Below are positions 1-11,315 of a DNA stretch of 64,000 nucleotides, piece after piece (position 1 is the stretch's first letter; each line of letters opens with the position of its first letter). Location: NCBI GenBank assembly GCA_947034885.2, contig OZ019759.1, forward strand, positions 9,302,501 through 9,366,500, in the 5' to 3' direction. The notes under the pieces are model-generated. The model ran no database searches. It saw nothing but the letters and a program-made list of their open reading frames with translations, and was not told the origin of the DNA. The translations under genes and the position numbers were made by a program. This stretch comes from Thuidium tamariscinum (lineage: Eukaryota > Streptophyta > Bryopsida > Hypnales > Thuidiaceae).

Positions 1-2050
1 GGACAAATTTAAATTTAAAGTATGTGCTTCAAAGGGAAAAAAATAGAACTTGTGTGTCCAATTTAAACATGCACATAATGGCTATTAATATTTAATCATT
101 GAGTTTGGGTTTCTTCCATACAACAAAAATGAGGATGAAAGTCTCATTAATTTCTATAAAGTATTATAGACTCTGTGAAATTAAAATAAAATTGTAATTG
201 AATTACATGACCAATCAAATTTGAACTTGTGAATGTAATTACTACACACAAGTGAATTGCAGTAGTATTAAGAGTTGAAGATGGTTCTCTTAAATACAAC
301 GTTAAGAATTAGTATTACAATCTCCCAAATTTATAGAATAGCCAACGCACATTATTTTGAGCATATAAAAAAAATAGCATAAGTGTTTGGGTTAAAAAAA
401 AAGAACTTCTATATATTATAAATACTTACTTATGGAAATGTGGTACTAGTATTGAATCCCTGGTTTGGACTTTTTGAAACAGAACAAAACATAGGAAGAA
501 TGTCTCATTATTTTGTAGACTACATTCTACACCAAAGATAATGGCTGATTTTGTGTGTGATTTATTCATAAAATAGTAGCCTCCAGTCTTTTATCTACGG
601 GCATGCATGTCTTTAATACAATATTAATTACTATCCAAGTGTCATTCATTCATTGAACTACCTCATTATTAGTTTGGAAAAATTAATATAAAAATAATAT
701 TTTTATGGCCATAAAAAATCACAAATGAAAGCTTGTATGTTTTATTTTTACTCATCTATTATGCATTTTAATAGATATGATTGTCACTTCTTACACTACG
801 AAGTGTTGATATTTTTTTGGTCTGCATTTTGAAAATAGGGTCTTACAAAATTGTTGAGCACTGCCATTTTCCTTGTCTATGTACTAAATCCATTATTGAT
901 TTAGGTAGTGTACTTTAAAATATAATAAAATAATATATAAAATAGAAGCTTATATCTTCTAAATTTTTTCGTGAATTATTGTAGTATGTTACAAAATTCT
1001 AAATATTTTGAATGGAATGTTTTAAAAAATTTCCATGTACATCCAATGAATTTAGAGTAGTTTCAACATCACAATATTCCATCCCTACATCTTAGGGCAA
1101 ATGTTTAAATATTCTAGCGTATCTCAAATTCAAAATTTTGTATTCCCATGAAAATAGAAAGCAATGTCTCCAGTGTCTGTGTTTTGAACTTTGACCTTTC
1201 TAGCTTATTGAAGTAGTTTTAATTTTTTTCAAATGATTTTATATTGCCCCTTAGAACAATTAAGGTAAACCTATTTAATGTAATTTTAGACCTTTTTAAG
1301 AACCCTAAGACCACATTTCCGATTTTAAGTCATTCATTTGAATTGTTTTTGTTATATGTGATAATCAAATATGGAAGTGCCTTTGTCTTTATGGTAAAAA
1401 TGATTTTGGGATCTCTATAAAACACTTTTCATAATTTTTGGTAGTAAAGGTGTCTTTAACAATTAAGCTCCCTAACCATTCCATGACGTATACACTCTTT
1501 GACTTTGAGAATGGAATAAAAGAGCTTTTTTGAGCAAATTATGGATTTCATCTAAATGTGCAACAAATGTGTAGTTGTTAAAATTCTAATAAAAAGAGAA
1601 TTTGTAATGAAAAATTTCACTTATCATCAATACGGATACAAGTTGTATAGGTAGTGTATGCTTTGAAAAGGTTTAGGGTTTAAGTGTCACTGAGATTTGT
1701 TGATTTCAAGGTTGAAGGCTAATTATCCTTTGCTTGAATCTTAATGTCTACTTGTACTTAATCTGAATTCAAAAATAGTGGGATACAAATGAACGTTTGT
1801 CTACAAATTTAAACACGTTTTTAGGTAATTGTTCAGGCATTAGGTAAATTGGAGTACGAGCAATAGACTATAAAAAAATGAGTCTCCACAATGACTGCAA
1901 GATGACATCAAAATGACTACTACTGTCATTGTAGAGACTCATTTTTTGGTAATGAATGTGAACAAATATTAGAGGAAATTCTCAATCTATCTAAAAAGAA
2001 CTAGATGTTTTATCCTAGTAATACAATCTCACTTTCTGGAGGGGGGTACC
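1..2050. other. AT-rich intergenic DNA, no gene seen
   Basis: No open frame of useful length and no recognisable domain in either strand. Base composition is strongly AT-rich with many short A and T runs. The only structured item is the hairpin listed at 1873-1947. Confidence 0.6.
1873..1947. repeat. short imperfect hairpin (miniature inverted repeat)
   Basis: Two 23-base arms, starting AAAAAATGAGTCTC and ending GAGACTCATTTTTT, match at 22 of 23 positions around a ~29-base loop. No clear target-site duplication was found, so it may be a small MITE relic or a fortuitous fold-back. It has the size of a small-RNA precursor, but nothing else supports that. Confidence 0.5.
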
Positions 2051-3849
2051 ATAGGGGTTCTTATCCAAAGAACCACAAAGGGTGTTGAAGGTGGATATCA
2101 TCCCCGTTATCTTTCCAAGTACGAATTAATCCGGTTATCAACCCGGGCACATGCCCGATTAACCTCCCGGATATCGCAGACGCGTGTATCTCCGGGTATT
2201 TGCGGGTATCGCAGAGGAGAGGGCCAGTAGGTTTGGCGCGGCGCTCTTTCTCCTCCCCCGCGCCATTTTCTTTGTGTTCTCTGTGTTTATTGTGTTTAGG
2301 GTTGTTTCTTGTGGGGGTTGTCGATGTTGGTGTTGTGTTTTTCAATTGTTGCGCGTTCCGAGGTTTAGGGTGAGACTCAAGATCTAGCGGTACAGGTTTC
2401 TCCTTGGTCGTTAGTGAGAGGAGGAGTGAAGTTGGGGGCTTCGGCAGGTTTCCTTCTTCTGTGCCGGTATGGGTTTTCTTGTTGCGGTTTGCGTTCTCTG
2501 TTGGAAGCTCGAGGTTGCTGAGGTTCGTGGAGCGCCGCGGACCAAGGATCATGGTTTTGTCGCCGTCATTGAGGCTTTTGGATTTATTTGGCGATTGCAT
2601 AGTTGGTAAGCTCCGGTTTCCATTCTGCGGGTTTTCTTGATTGTGAATTGTCGTTTCCCTGTCAATGTGCATGAGACCTCCGATCATGTGAAAGAATTGT
2701 AGTTGTTGCAGTTGTACGAGGTGCTAGGGTTCAAGGTGTCGCTGTAGGAAGATGCCATGTCTGAATTGAATGTCAATTTCTGAACACAATTTCATAGTCC
2801 TCCTTTCATAGTACAATCTGTTTTTGTTTAGGGTTTAAGGGTAGGAACTTCTATGAATGTGTTTCAAATTCTAGAAGGCATCAAAGGAAGGCCACAGTTT
2901 TGTATGCAAAACAGTTTGTGAATGCTGTTTTTTCATTTGAAGATTCTTTCCAGTACAACCCCCGGCAGTGAATTGAATTGCAGCATACAGTTTGTAAGAA
3001 GCAGTTGTTGATGATTTGAATCTGTGTTGCTGTAGGTTTGATCTGCATTGCAAGCCAATTGCAATTTCTACATTGTCGGCATAGAAATACCGGTGAGAGC
3101 GTTTCCAATTTCATTTACATTGAATGAATTCAATTTCAATTTCCAATTTATGGTTTGTCATGCTTTTCTACTGTGGTTCAAGTTTTGGGATCAAGAGAAC
3201 TGAGATTTGTCTACAACAGTGAATGGGGGGCGGGGTTGTCTATTTTCTCTGATGAGTATTGGAATTTTTTTTAGCTGCTGAATCACTTTAAGCACATGAA
3301 CAGTACGAGTGCTATATTGGGTTTAGGATTGAATGTGAGCATTTGTACTGTAGAAAATGCATATGTAGATCTCAATGTTTGCAATTCGCTGAACAGTTTC
3401 TGGCAACATGTTGCTTCCACACTAACGATACCAACTGAATTGTGCATTACGGTTTAGGTCGATGACAGTTTAGGTCGACCCTACTATAATTAGAGGAAAT
3501 TGAGAATCCCAGTTACGAAGTGAACATGTCAATTTAGGTCGACCTGACCTAAACCAACATGTGCAATTTTGAGGTACATGGGAGAAAATAGATGGATTAT
3601 AATGAAAACAGTAGAACTTTATTATGCTAAATTAAACAAAAAAAGATAAATAAAAAATTAGAAACTAAATTACATACATCAGATTAGGTCGATGCGACCT
3701 AAACTGTATACGGTACTCTAACGAGGGGCTGTCCCACAAAAAATTTCGACCCTCGAAGAATGTGAGTTTGAAATTTGTATGGCAACCGTCAGATTAGGTC
3801 AACTCGACCTAATGTGTCATACCATCCGATCTAACAATGTTTCTACAGG
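2050..3849 (+). promoter_or_regulatory. promoter/5' leader region of the GQHS gene
   Basis: Base composition changes abruptly near 2100 to GC-richer DNA with stretches such as CGCGGCGCTC and GTGTTTAGGGTTG, like the leaders at 21.7-22.3 kb and 58.3-59.5 kb. The frames read here on both strands are short and lack family features, so I treat the region as untranslated leader with introns. A good 3' splice site (TTTCTACAG) lies at 3849, immediately before the start codon of the next gene, so the last leader intron ends there. No unambiguous TATA box was seen. Confidence 0.4.
3453..3812. repeat. cluster of AGGTCG palindromes in the leader
   Basis: Four sites of one motif: two half-sites TTTAGGTCGA in tandem at 3453-3482, and full palindromes at 3533-3553, 3684-3702 and 3794-3812. 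Consensus is TTYAGGTCG, a 1-4 base spacer, then CGACCTRAA. The last one lies in the intron whose 3' end is at 3849. The same motif recurs in later introns of this gene and at two other loci, so it is a property of the element and not chance. Confidence 0.85.
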
Positions 3850-4602
3850 ATGGAGGAACAAGTTCCAAAGTTAGAGTCATTCTTTAAAAGAATGAACATC
3901 GATGTTGACGACGACGACGGTGATGACTTCAACAACGAGGGAGAATATTGGGAGCTCACCAATCTAGATGTAGTGGAGTACTGGTCTCTGCTTCTAATTC
4001 CAATGACTCACAAGTACTGCTTCTGCCGCAAGTACAAGGATCATCTTCCCTATCACCCCATCTCGTACGAAGAGAAGATCAAGGAGATTTCCCCTGACAT
4101 AGGGACAATGATCAAGATCCACTGCATGACTGCTCAGATCGGAAAAAAAGATGAAGAGCAGTATCACTTTACACTCGTCATCGACTCCTTGAAGATCCCC
4201 TTCTACGTGAGTCATTTCATTCACAGCTTAGAAAATTCGGTGTACAGTGGTGAAATCCCAGAGCTGGAGAAGAAGGTGGACGTTGGATACTGGAAATCCA
4301 AGAAGGAAGCCCAAGTGACGGGAAAGAATCTCTGCGACAGGTTGAGGCAATTGTTTGTGGACTTCGCGGTACTGAAAGGCAAGCTCAATCTGAAGAAAAC
4401 TCAAATAGCTACCCGATTTGTATCCCACGATCCCCCTAGTCATTTGGAGGGACAGAGTTCTCAAGGTACACCAGGTACACAACAAAGTTGGGGTACCAGA
4501 AGAAGTGCGCTGACAGGGACCCCACCAACAAGAGCCCGGAAGAGTCCCCTTGCTTCAACATCGGCTAAAAAGACTCCAGAAAACGACGAAAGCGAACCTG
4601 CA

Positions 4603-4911
4603 CACTAGAAGAAAACCATGTTGGATTGCCCAAAATTTGCGTTTAATTCCTCCAAAACTGTGTTAGATACAAGACAAAACGTCATATGGTTTTTGTTGAA
4701 AACCATATTGAAAACACAGTGAAAACCAAGAGAAACATAGATATTGTAGAATCCAACATAGATTTTGAGTTTCCCTATGTTGTAACAAAATTCTTTGCAT
4801 TTTCAACATGGTTTTCAACAAAAACCATATGACGTTTTTTGTTGAATCTAACGTAGTTTTGGAGGAATTAAACGCAAATTTTGGGCAATCCAACGTGCTT
4901 TTCTTCTAGTC
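4603..4911. mobile_element. CACTA-type miniature element (MITE) inside an exon
   Basis: The 309-base element begins CACTAGAAGAAAA and ends TTTTCTTCTAGTC; the last base should be G in a perfect CACTA end. The terminal inverted repeats run for about 110 bases each with few mismatches, leaving a short middle. A 3-base duplication GCA flanks it (4600-4602 and 4912-4914), as expected for CACTA transposition. It carries no coding capacity. Element plus one duplication is 312 bases, so the host frame resumes unchanged, but the TAG inside the CACTAG terminus stops translation at 4606-4608. Confidence 0.9.
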
Positions 4912-5607
4912 GCACTTGCAGAATTGAGCTTTGCTTCCGTTGTCACAAACGTCCCCTCCGCGCACGACCCCAAGCGCAATGTTGACTACAAGGAGTCAAC
5001 TGAAGCGTACAAAAACTACTGGGCGACATGTAGTGACGCTTATGTTTTCAACATCGACGAGAAAAAGAAGCTTCCCATTGACAACCTGATGGCTGCACCC
5101 GCTGATGTAAACATTCGAAGTCATGAGCAGAGGCTCGTAGTTGACATGTTTCACTATCTGATGCATATGCCAGATAAGACAGGGAAGCAGACGCTGTGTG
5201 TTATGCCCCAAAACTGCGTTGAGAAGCCGAAGAGAGAGGATTGGGACCAACTGAAGACGCAAAAGTTTTATATTGTGCATGGCCAGCATAGTGTTTCCGC
5301 CATTAAATTGATGGTGGAACAAAATGTAGATGAAGAGATCCTCAAGCACTTTCGAGAGTGGGATTGTTATATTGTATGGTCTAACAGCAATGAAATCCTG
5401 AGGACAATCTCGGCCTATTATAACCGTGTCAATCATTTCGTGGCTTTGAAGCCCTCTTGGTCGACCAACATTCTTGGTGCTAGAACATGCTGGATCAATA
5501 TGGGGAGACCAAGAAATCCAAAGGATGCTGCCCCCGTTGGAACTGCGTTAGTGGCAAGGCAGAATGCTGACAACAAAAAGAACGCACTAAAGTTCAAGGT
5601 ATGTAAT

Positions 5608-5705
5608 TTCAGGTCGACCCGAGCTAATTCGTTTATGATAAAATTCTATGCTCCAGCTCAATTTTGAGAATGACAATTATTCACATTTAGGTCGATGCGG
5701 CCTAA
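5608..5705. repeat. two AGGTCG palindromes in intron 1
   Basis: Sites at 5608-5626 (TTCAGGTCGACCCGAGCTAA) and 5686-5705 (TTTAGGTCGATGCGGCCTAA). The first starts 9 bases after the splice donor GTATGT, the same position as in the second copy of the gene. Confidence 0.85.
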
Positions 5706-7106
5706 TCTGCTCTAACATTACCTCCTACGTTGTTGTTGCTCCAGGAGTTTGTGAAGGCAATGAACATTTGATTCGCCATGCTGGACGTAGTAAAGTCTCA
5801 GAAAGCGTCGCGAGGAAAAGACGCGGAGGAGAAACTCAAGATTATTAATGAGTTGAAAATAATAACGGTACCTGATTGCGTCTACGACTTATGGAGTGAG
5901 GTTATTTCCAGCGCGGCACATGGAAAGCTCATCGACCCTTATACGCTGGTGAAGTTTAAAGACAAATCAGGGTGGAAGTTAGAGAGTGGGAACCTAACAC
6001 ACGAATTTTTCAAGTGGTTAGGGAACCTCTTGTATGATGATCTTGCGAAGCTCGCCCAGCATATCCTCCACATGTATCCAAAGTGGCAGAACCTTCAGTA
6101 CCCCAAGGTGACAGTAAAAATGATTGGTTCAGTTTTGGAAAGCTGCTACACAGCGAAGGATTGGGTGGAGCGACGAAAGAGAAAGTACCTTGTGAAGAGA
6201 GAGCTTCACATACTCGATCCGTCACTGGGCTTGTTGAATGCATTCAACACTTTGAACATCGACAAGTGGAGAGAGTTCAAGGAGAAGCGCTGCATCACCA
6301 GTGCTACCATGAACGTGCTTCTGGAGAAGCCTGGTGAAGATTTTTTCAAAGACGCAAAGCAAACGCGGTCAAAAAACAAGACCGCAGCGGATATTTCTCC
6401 ATACATTGCTCAATTTTTCAAGACATTTCTGGAGCGGCGGAGTAATTTTATGAAGCCATAGACTGTGGCTCATTACATGACGTACGAGATCGATGTCGAC
6501 AAGCACCACCACTGGCCCGCGGGCACGTGGAGAGCGGACACGCTGCCGAACATGGGATTCGGAGTGATCGACTTTCGTTATACTCTTGTGGTGTTGAACA
6601 AGGGCAAATGCACGCCGCTGAAGCCCAATTTCAAGGCGGTGATGGCGTCTTTCCAGGCGATGAAGAAGCCTGCTCTTGAAGACGTTCCCACATGGATGTT
6701 CATATGCGCTGATTTCGTCGAGAACACACAAGTTCTCAGTTTTATTCACCAGAATCCTGTACTGAAAGAGTACAAGATGGACTACGGTGATTACTGGTCG
6801 GCAAAGAACGAAGGGATGGGTGACTACTCATCCAACAACAGCAAGGCTATTGAGAAAGTGTATATAATCTTTCTTCAGGACAAGTCAAGAGTGGATTGGC
6901 AACTACCATACAGAATGTATCGGGCCCCAGATACCGATGTTTTTAATAAGCCAAGACTCTACAACGAAACAATGTATCGGATTCACAACACCAAACTACG
7001 CATGGAATTTTATTTGAATATCCTCAGGCGTTTCGGTCTCAAGTCTAGGAATATTTTATCGTTGTTTGCGGGATCAAAGTTCACCTGCGCTGCAATGGTG
7101 AGTACA

Positions 7107-7183
7107 TTCAGGTCGACTCGACCTGATTAGCATACCTTCTTCTATTGTTCTTGATGCTCCCTATTAAGGTCGACTCGACCTAA
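7107..7183. repeat. two AGGTCG palindromes in intron 2
   Basis: Sites at 7107-7125 (TTCAGGTCGACTCGACCTGA) and 7164-7183 (TTAAGGTCGACTCGACCTAA). The first again begins about 9 bases after the donor GTGAGT. Confidence 0.85.
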
Positions 7184-8411
7184 ATGATTTCCTTTCTTAG
7201 CTAATATACTGGAAAGCAGTAAACATATCGTTTTACTGAAATTTGTATCTGTTTCTACAGATGACGGGGCACAGGGTTCTCACGGTCGGCACTTCTGACG
7301 AGTCTGAATAGTGGACCGAGGTCGTAGAGTTGGGTAAGTCACTCGACAAGGAGGACTTTCTTCAACGTGGGTATTTTGAGGATGAAGAAATTCACCCACG
7401 TAAACCTCTGGAGAGTTCCACTCCTTCAACTTCACGTCGACGACGAGTTTCATCAGACGTGCAGATAACTCCCTCAACGAGGTTTAGGAGGACGGATGTT
7501 GAAGTAGAAGAGTTGTCGGATGAGGGTGGCAATACTGAGGATGAGATCGAGTATCCCGACCCTGAGCCTCTAAATGAAGAGCATTGCACACCAGGGAACC
7601 TCTCCCAGAGTGTGCGGGGCTCCTCTGCGTCTTCTGGGTAGCCAATGGATGTGCAACCGGGGAGCACACCCGTGACGGAGAAGTCGAAAGCGAAGAGGAA
7701 AAGAGACGATGATGATGATGACGACGAAGAGGACTTGAGGACGCAGTTAGCAAAGATGAAGGTGAAGCGGAAGAAAGATATTAATCAGAATCTCGCTCTA
7801 CATGCAGATCAAGCAGAGAAGCTTGATGAAATTAAACAACTGATTTACACTAATCAAGCCGATACTGCAACAACCCTGAACGCCATTGTTAACCATTTGC
7901 AGGGTGTCAGTCCTATCAGCTCGTATCTTCCAGGACCTGGTGGAATTCCCTTACTGACGCAAGGTGGCGGTTTTGGTTCTTTCGGGTCATTCTTGAACTT
8001 CGGACAGGGAATTCCCGGGCAAGGGACTTTGATTGCGGCTCCTCAAGTTCTCATACCAGCACCTGCGGACATTACACTAGCTGTTCCGGTAAGTACAGCT
8101 GCTGCTGCCTCCGTTTCGACTGCTGTGCCCGTGCAAGGAAATTCTCCTACTCCTGATGAGTCGGAGATCGAGAAAATGGAGGTGCCTCCCGCAAGTAGTG
8201 TACTCGTTTCTCCCGCGCCGCCTCCTCATTCAGTGACCAACAATGTTGATGCCGTCCAAATGGAAGTGGAAGAAGACGTCGTGGTTGCAACGCCCGTGGA
8301 AAGCATCATGATGAGCGAAATCCCTACTACAATTGATAATACAACGCCTGTACCGGAGAACTTGACTGCATCTGCAGGTGCTTCCAGTTGAATGTTTGTG
8401 GTTCTTGGCGT

Positions 8412-8431
8412 TTTAGGTCGACCCGACCTAA
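8412..8431. repeat. AGGTCG palindrome just past the stop codon
   Basis: TTTAGGTCGACCCGACCTAA, nearly perfect. A splice acceptor-like TATTACAG follows at 8454-8461, so it may sit in an intron of the 3' untranslated region. Confidence 0.85.
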
Positions 8432-8763
8432 TGTATATCATAGTTTGTATATAATATTACAGGATGGTAGGAGCCTCATTTTTTCAGTTAAGCTGATGTC
8501 CCAAGCGGACGGAACCATGAAAATCATCATTTTGATTTTTGGAAATCAATTTTGTAATTTTCCACTCATTTAATGAAAACTACTATACGGCTTTCTTACG
8601 TTCTATGTTGATTTCTTCTCTATGGCAGATGCTAGTCACTAATCCACCAAGCGCAATAGACTTCTCTAAGTAAAAAAACCAGAAACTTTAGAAACACACG
8701 ATGAAATTTTTTTTTAAAGTATGCTATCATTCAAGTCAGTTAAAAAAATGATCATTTCACTAA

Positions 8764-8902
8764 CCTCAACAACAGAATCCAAGGCAGGAGGGATTGGAAC
8801 CTCCAATTCCATTAGTTCGACGCTAGGATGATCTACTTCAGCACGAGCAATCTCATCGAGAAGAGCAAGATTGTCCTCGCTCGCACATGGATCGGATTCC
8901 AA
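8764..8902 (-). CDS. possible exon of an acidic protein (weak)
   Basis: A short minus-strand frame is rich in acidic and hydrophobic residues (for example LLDEIARAEVDHPSVELME) and ends at a donor-like GTTAGT. It resembles coding sequence more than the alternative frames but matches no family I know and has no clear start. It could be an exon of an antisense gene between the GQHS and FCP1-like genes, or chance. Confidence 0.2.
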
Positions 8903-9064
8903 TACAACAGGCGCAATAACATTCGGAGAGGTTGCTTTTCAATTTGAGACTCAATGCCATAAGAATCACTCATGACATTCAAGGTGCCGTCTCTCTTTGT
9001 TTGATAGCAAGGATCAGACCCTGCATGTCTTCGTGGGGAATCGTCGGAGGTTGTTTCGGTCCCA

Positions 9065-10878
9065 TTGAGTTCCAGGTTAGTAGATAGGTGGCTGCACGTC
9101 GTCCTAGACCTGAATGGGATCCTCTGTGTCACCGAGGATGGAAGGTCCAAGGGGTTTGCAAAGTCTCTTCGAGACTCTAGGCAGCCTCATTCGGCAACCT
9201 CTCCCGCTCTTGTTGGATCCAAATTAGTTTACGTCCGTCCAAACTGTGCAGAGTTTTTGCGGCAATTAACTCTATTCGCCTACGTCTCAGTGTGGAGCTC
9301 CATGAAAAAGTCCACTACTGAGGAAATTGTCTTCTTCCTCTTCAACAACCTTAAATATCCTGATTTCGTGTTTGAGCAAAACTCCTGCACCACACTGAAG
9401 TGCAAAGATAGCTCCGGATACGTTACAGCATTCAAGGAGCCAGGCACATGAAAGGAATTATTTTTGAAAGACCTTAGTCAGCTCTTTACTATAAACCGAG
9501 GGAAGTTCAAGCCCACGAATACGGTCATGGTCGACAATAATCTGGCGAAACACATTCTGAACAAGGCAAAGAATATTGTTCTCCTTGACACGTGGACCAA
9601 CAAGGGCAACGGTCCTAAGGACACGTTTCTCCTGGACATTCTATTGCCTTGGTTTTAGCGCCTCCATTTTGCTCGCGACAATGGTTTAAAATCTTTTAGG
9701 GAGAATAGTTTTGGGAAGATGGGGCGGAAAATGCTCTGTGATGAGAGGAATCGCAAGGAGTATAATAGGCTTATGGACGTCGTGAGACATTCGAGTGCCT
9801 TGAGATAGGGTCCCACTTCACATGCTTCTTTTGCTGTCACTTTAGGTCGAGGCGACCTAAATTGTATATAGGCTTCTGGACTTCCTTTGCCTCAGTATGT
9901 ACGGATTTACTTATGAATAAACATATGAAAAAACACTTTTATTTTGATTTTTTTCCATTCATCGTTACCTCGGCTCGACCTTTCTCCGTTTCCATTCTCT
10001 CTTCGTTATTTGATTTATTCTTGCCTATTAGGTTCAATGGTTGAGTTGCCTTTGTTCAATATGTACGGACTTATTTTTGAAGAAATATATGTGGATATCA
10101 TTTCACTTTGATATATGCTTACTCCACTTACGCTCGGCTTAATCTTTCTTTGTTTGCTTAGTAGTCTAAATGTTTTTTGGAAACATATGAATCTCGATGT
10201 TTGATTTGTAATCTTGTTTATTTTCAGACCCTTCCCAGAAGTGCTCTTGTCGTCCAGAAAGGCTCTCTGCCATGCTCCGCTTCAATCGATTCCTTTCTTG
10301 AATACGGGCAGAATGCAATCTTGAGTATTGGAAACTTCCTCTACTCTGCAGCCACAGCCAATTCGACAATAGACTTTTTAGTAGTGCCCGTAGATGATGG
10401 TGTGGTGGATAGTCCACCAAGTCGGGCGCCTTTGCAGTTGAAGTCGTGCTCTCCTTCGCCTCTTCGATGGAGAGATCCTTTTGCATCGCACATGACAACT
10501 AACACTTTTGAGGAATTGACTGAGAAGAAGTTGACGCAGAGGAAGCTATATGAGCAATTCCAACTCCAAGAATGTAGAGTGCTCCCAACTTCTCCATTGC
10601 CTAGCCAATCAAGAGAGAATAAGATTTGTGTGCGATCCCATGGTGTCGTGCATCCTCGTATGCGAACAACGTCTCCAAGTATTAGGAGGTCAAAATCACA
10701 CAATGGAGTTTCTCAAAGCCGAGTCACTCAAGCAATGCAAGATGAATGGAATCAGAAGTTCATACAATTGCAGAAGCAAGAAGACCTTCACCAATATAAA
10801 AAATTTGATAATGGTTACAGTCGTGGGCCGGAGATTTTGAAGGCGATGGCGACTATTAGGAGTCATTCAGACATATAG
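9065..10878 (+). pseudogene. FCP1/NIF-like HAD phosphatase, broken copy
   Basis: The first block reads WLHVVLDLNGILC at its N-terminus, the HAD/FCP1 catalytic motif DxDG with the second Asp replaced by Asn. It then has the VYVRPN segment, VSVWSSM (motif 2 region) and VMVDNN (conserved Asp loop near the end), finishing LLPWF. FCP1-family enzymes dephosphorylate serines on proteins such as the RNA polymerase II tail; loss of the second Asp makes normal catalysis doubtful. The same frame continues through TGA (9449) and TAG (9656) to TAG at 9806. An intron ending at 10229 (TTTTCAG) leads to a second block, 10230-10878, whose DGVVDSPPSR motif is also present downstream of the other FCP1-like copy at 43.7 kb. 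The block ends in a Gln/Lys-rich helix. The start is uncertain: 9065 is a TTG after a possible acceptor. Confidence 0.7.
9841..9860. repeat. AGGTCG palindrome in the FCP1-like intron
   Basis: TTTAGGTCGAGGCGACCTAA, a near-perfect dyad, located between the two coding blocks of the FCP1-like gene. It ties this gene to the neighbouring GQHS gene. Confidence 0.85.
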
Positions 10879-11315
10879 CAGTTGTGTATATTGTACAGCT
10901 GAATAGTAGTCAAGTATATAAATGCATTGTTCAGGCTTTATATAGTATACATTACGCGACTGAATCACACTCACTACAAACACATAGACATTCTTGACGA
11001 TTTCTATTAATTGGAATGTCACATTTGAAAGAATGTTGGAAATACTGGGGTCACTATAAATACAAGAGTTTTTTTATCTTGTTCATAGTTTTGTTCATTG
11101 CAATATCCTTGATGATATGCTACATTATTGTGGGATTTTTGTTTCAATGTCTTGCTTTTTGGTATATTTGTTGATAGAAAGTTTGCCCCTAAACCTTTCA
11201 ATTCAGTGGAATACTCTCATTTTAATGAATATATTGTTCTATGTAATGACAATCAATTTCTACCTAATTTGAATTGGATGGAACGTGCACATCCACAAAG
11301 GACTCACACATCAAA

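Larger units (their letters stand above)
3850..8391 (+). pseudogene. GQHS-motif (ParB/DGQHR-like) multidomain protein, broken copy
   Basis: Four coding blocks stay in one frame: 3850-4602, 4915-5598, 5745-7097 and 7261-8391, about 1,306 codons. They are separated by a MITE (4603-4914 with its target duplication) and two phase-0 GT-AG introns (5599-5744 and 7098-7260). The second copy at 61304 confirms the order and the first intron. An acidic N-terminus is followed at about residue 374 by FYIVHGQHSV, resembling the glycine-histidine core of ParB/DGQHR nucleotide-binding domains. The middle is unrecognised. The C-terminal ~370 residues have a basic-acidic stretch (KRKRDDDDDDDEEDL, a likely nuclear signal), a possible coiled coil, then Gly/Pro/Ala/Val-rich sequence. 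Breaks: TAG at 4606 supplied by the MITE, TGA at 5769, TAG at 6459, 7309 and 7639. No frameshift is needed. The start is the first ATG after the splice acceptor and matches the start of the other copy. Function unknown; probably a transposon accessory gene. Confidence 0.75.

Noticed and set aside
2061..2687. 208-codon minus-strand frame in the GC-rich leader
   Set aside because: Pro/Thr/Asn-rich with no domain; it is the antisense of a GC-rich 5' leader and similar artefacts occur at the other leaders.
4663..4893. 76-codon minus-strand frame inside the 4603 element
   Set aside because: It is a read-through of the paired MITE arms, not a gene.
3850..8391. Alternative genetic code (TAG as Gln)
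   Set aside because: TAG sites differ between copies (the other copy has a sense codon), the lesions fit C-to-T decay, and neighbouring genes also carry frameshifts and TGA stops.
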